Position numbers and translations under genes: made by a program | Notes under the pieces: generated by a model | What the model saw: the letters and a program-made list of their open reading frames with translations, nothing else | Told to the model about the DNA's origin: nothing | Databases searched by the model: none | Part shown: in pieces, positions 63,436-64,000 of the stretch | How positions within the stretch are numbered: the first letter of the stretch is position 1 | Layout: the number at the start of each line of letters is the position of its first letter | NCBI GenBank assembly: GCA_034096865.1 | Contig: JAWQFJ010001790.1 | Location: forward strand, 285,634 to 349,633 | Source of the DNA: Theodoxus fluviatilis | Taxonomy: Eukaryota > Mollusca > Gastropoda > Cycloneritida > Neritidae | Direction: 5' to 3' | DNA: 64,000 nt

Positions 63436-64000
63436 CTGCAGGCAAACAACATAGAAAGTGTCATGAAACAAGAACAAGGAATGCAGCCCTTGAAAAGCCA
63501 GGGAAGCACACACTGCCTTCATCCCATGGTTGCAAACTACATGTGCATGGGGTACGTTAAAATGACAGAACCAATACACAAGTTCACAAACTCCTTTAAC
63601 TCGTTAAACACCTGCCACAGCTGAGCAAGGCATTTACAATTTCCTCCTAAGGTAAAGAGAACTCCTGGATTAAAAATTAACCACAAAGCAAAAGATCCAA
63701 CTACCCTCTGAAGTAAAGAAAATGCTGTTCCTGTAGTCTCTGCTATCCTATAATTATGTCTTTAACACTATAACCAGATGTGCTGTTGCAATGCTCGTGA
63801 CAAAAGATAACATAAAAAAGAATGTACGTAACAAATATACTGCTGTACATATGTAAAAACATTTTAAGCAGTACCCTATTTCCAAAACTACTGAATTATG
63901 AAGTCAAAAACACTACATGTTTAAGAAATTTAAACTAATTTCTATGTTTTCCTAACATACTTACCAGTAGACAAACCAGTGATATATGACCTTTTGACCT

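Overview
This 64 kb window is eukaryotic, intron-rich nuclear DNA. It fits a lophotrochozoan animal, most likely a marine gastropod mollusc. That assignment is inference: it rests on two animal genes with small exons separated by kilobase introns, dense microsatellites, and dispersed elements rich in AAGGTCAAGGTCA and GACTCACATGC motifs of a kind I associate with mollusc genomes. There are no bacterial operons, CRISPR arrays or rRNA genes.

Two protein-coding genes can be supported, and they converge tail to tail. The last three exons of a cytosolic carboxypeptidase 6 gene (AGBL4/CCP6) lie on the + strand at 29038-29150, 30485-30698 and 36337-36472. Its 3' UTR probably ends near an AATAAA at 38051. 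The last eleven coding exons of RIC1, the Rab6 guanine nucleotide exchange factor subunit, lie on the - strand from 63435 down to the stop at 48981. All ten of its splice junctions keep phase and give 616 residues plus a partial first codon. Its 3' UTR may run about 9 kb to an AATAAA on the - strand at 40002-39997. The 5' ends of both genes lie outside the window. The two products have no known joint function: AGBL4 trims polyglutamate from tubulin and other proteins, and RIC1 acts in Golgi Rab6 activation.

Positions 1-29037 hold no exon I can recognise. They are best read as an AGBL4 intron, or intergenic DNA, loaded with repeats: a 1.7 kb TCC tract (12733-14398), CTAT, GTCT, CT, GT and TAAA arrays, a degraded LINE tail (14760-15058), a tRNA-derived SINE (6413-6665), a 0.5 kb inverted-terminal-repeat element (17000-17536), and the first of two copies of an ~850 bp element packed with AGGTCA half-sites (18734-19598; second copy 31316-32159 inside an AGBL4 intron). 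Between the two genes is a broken LINE reverse transcriptase (38345-39563) whose catalytic YADD has become YGND.

The RIC1 introns hold three minisatellites (16, 42 and 34 bp units). They also hold a nested insertion: a 2,076 bp TG..CA element with a 4 bp target duplication sits inside a degenerate repeat array, and it is itself interrupted by a 609 bp piggyBac-like TTAA element. Most long open frames in the window are translations of simple repeats, not genes. I found no clearly new biological system. The best leads are the nuclear-receptor-motif element, the nested insertion, the two-site 16 bp minisatellite and the microsatellite-associated GGCCT repeat family.
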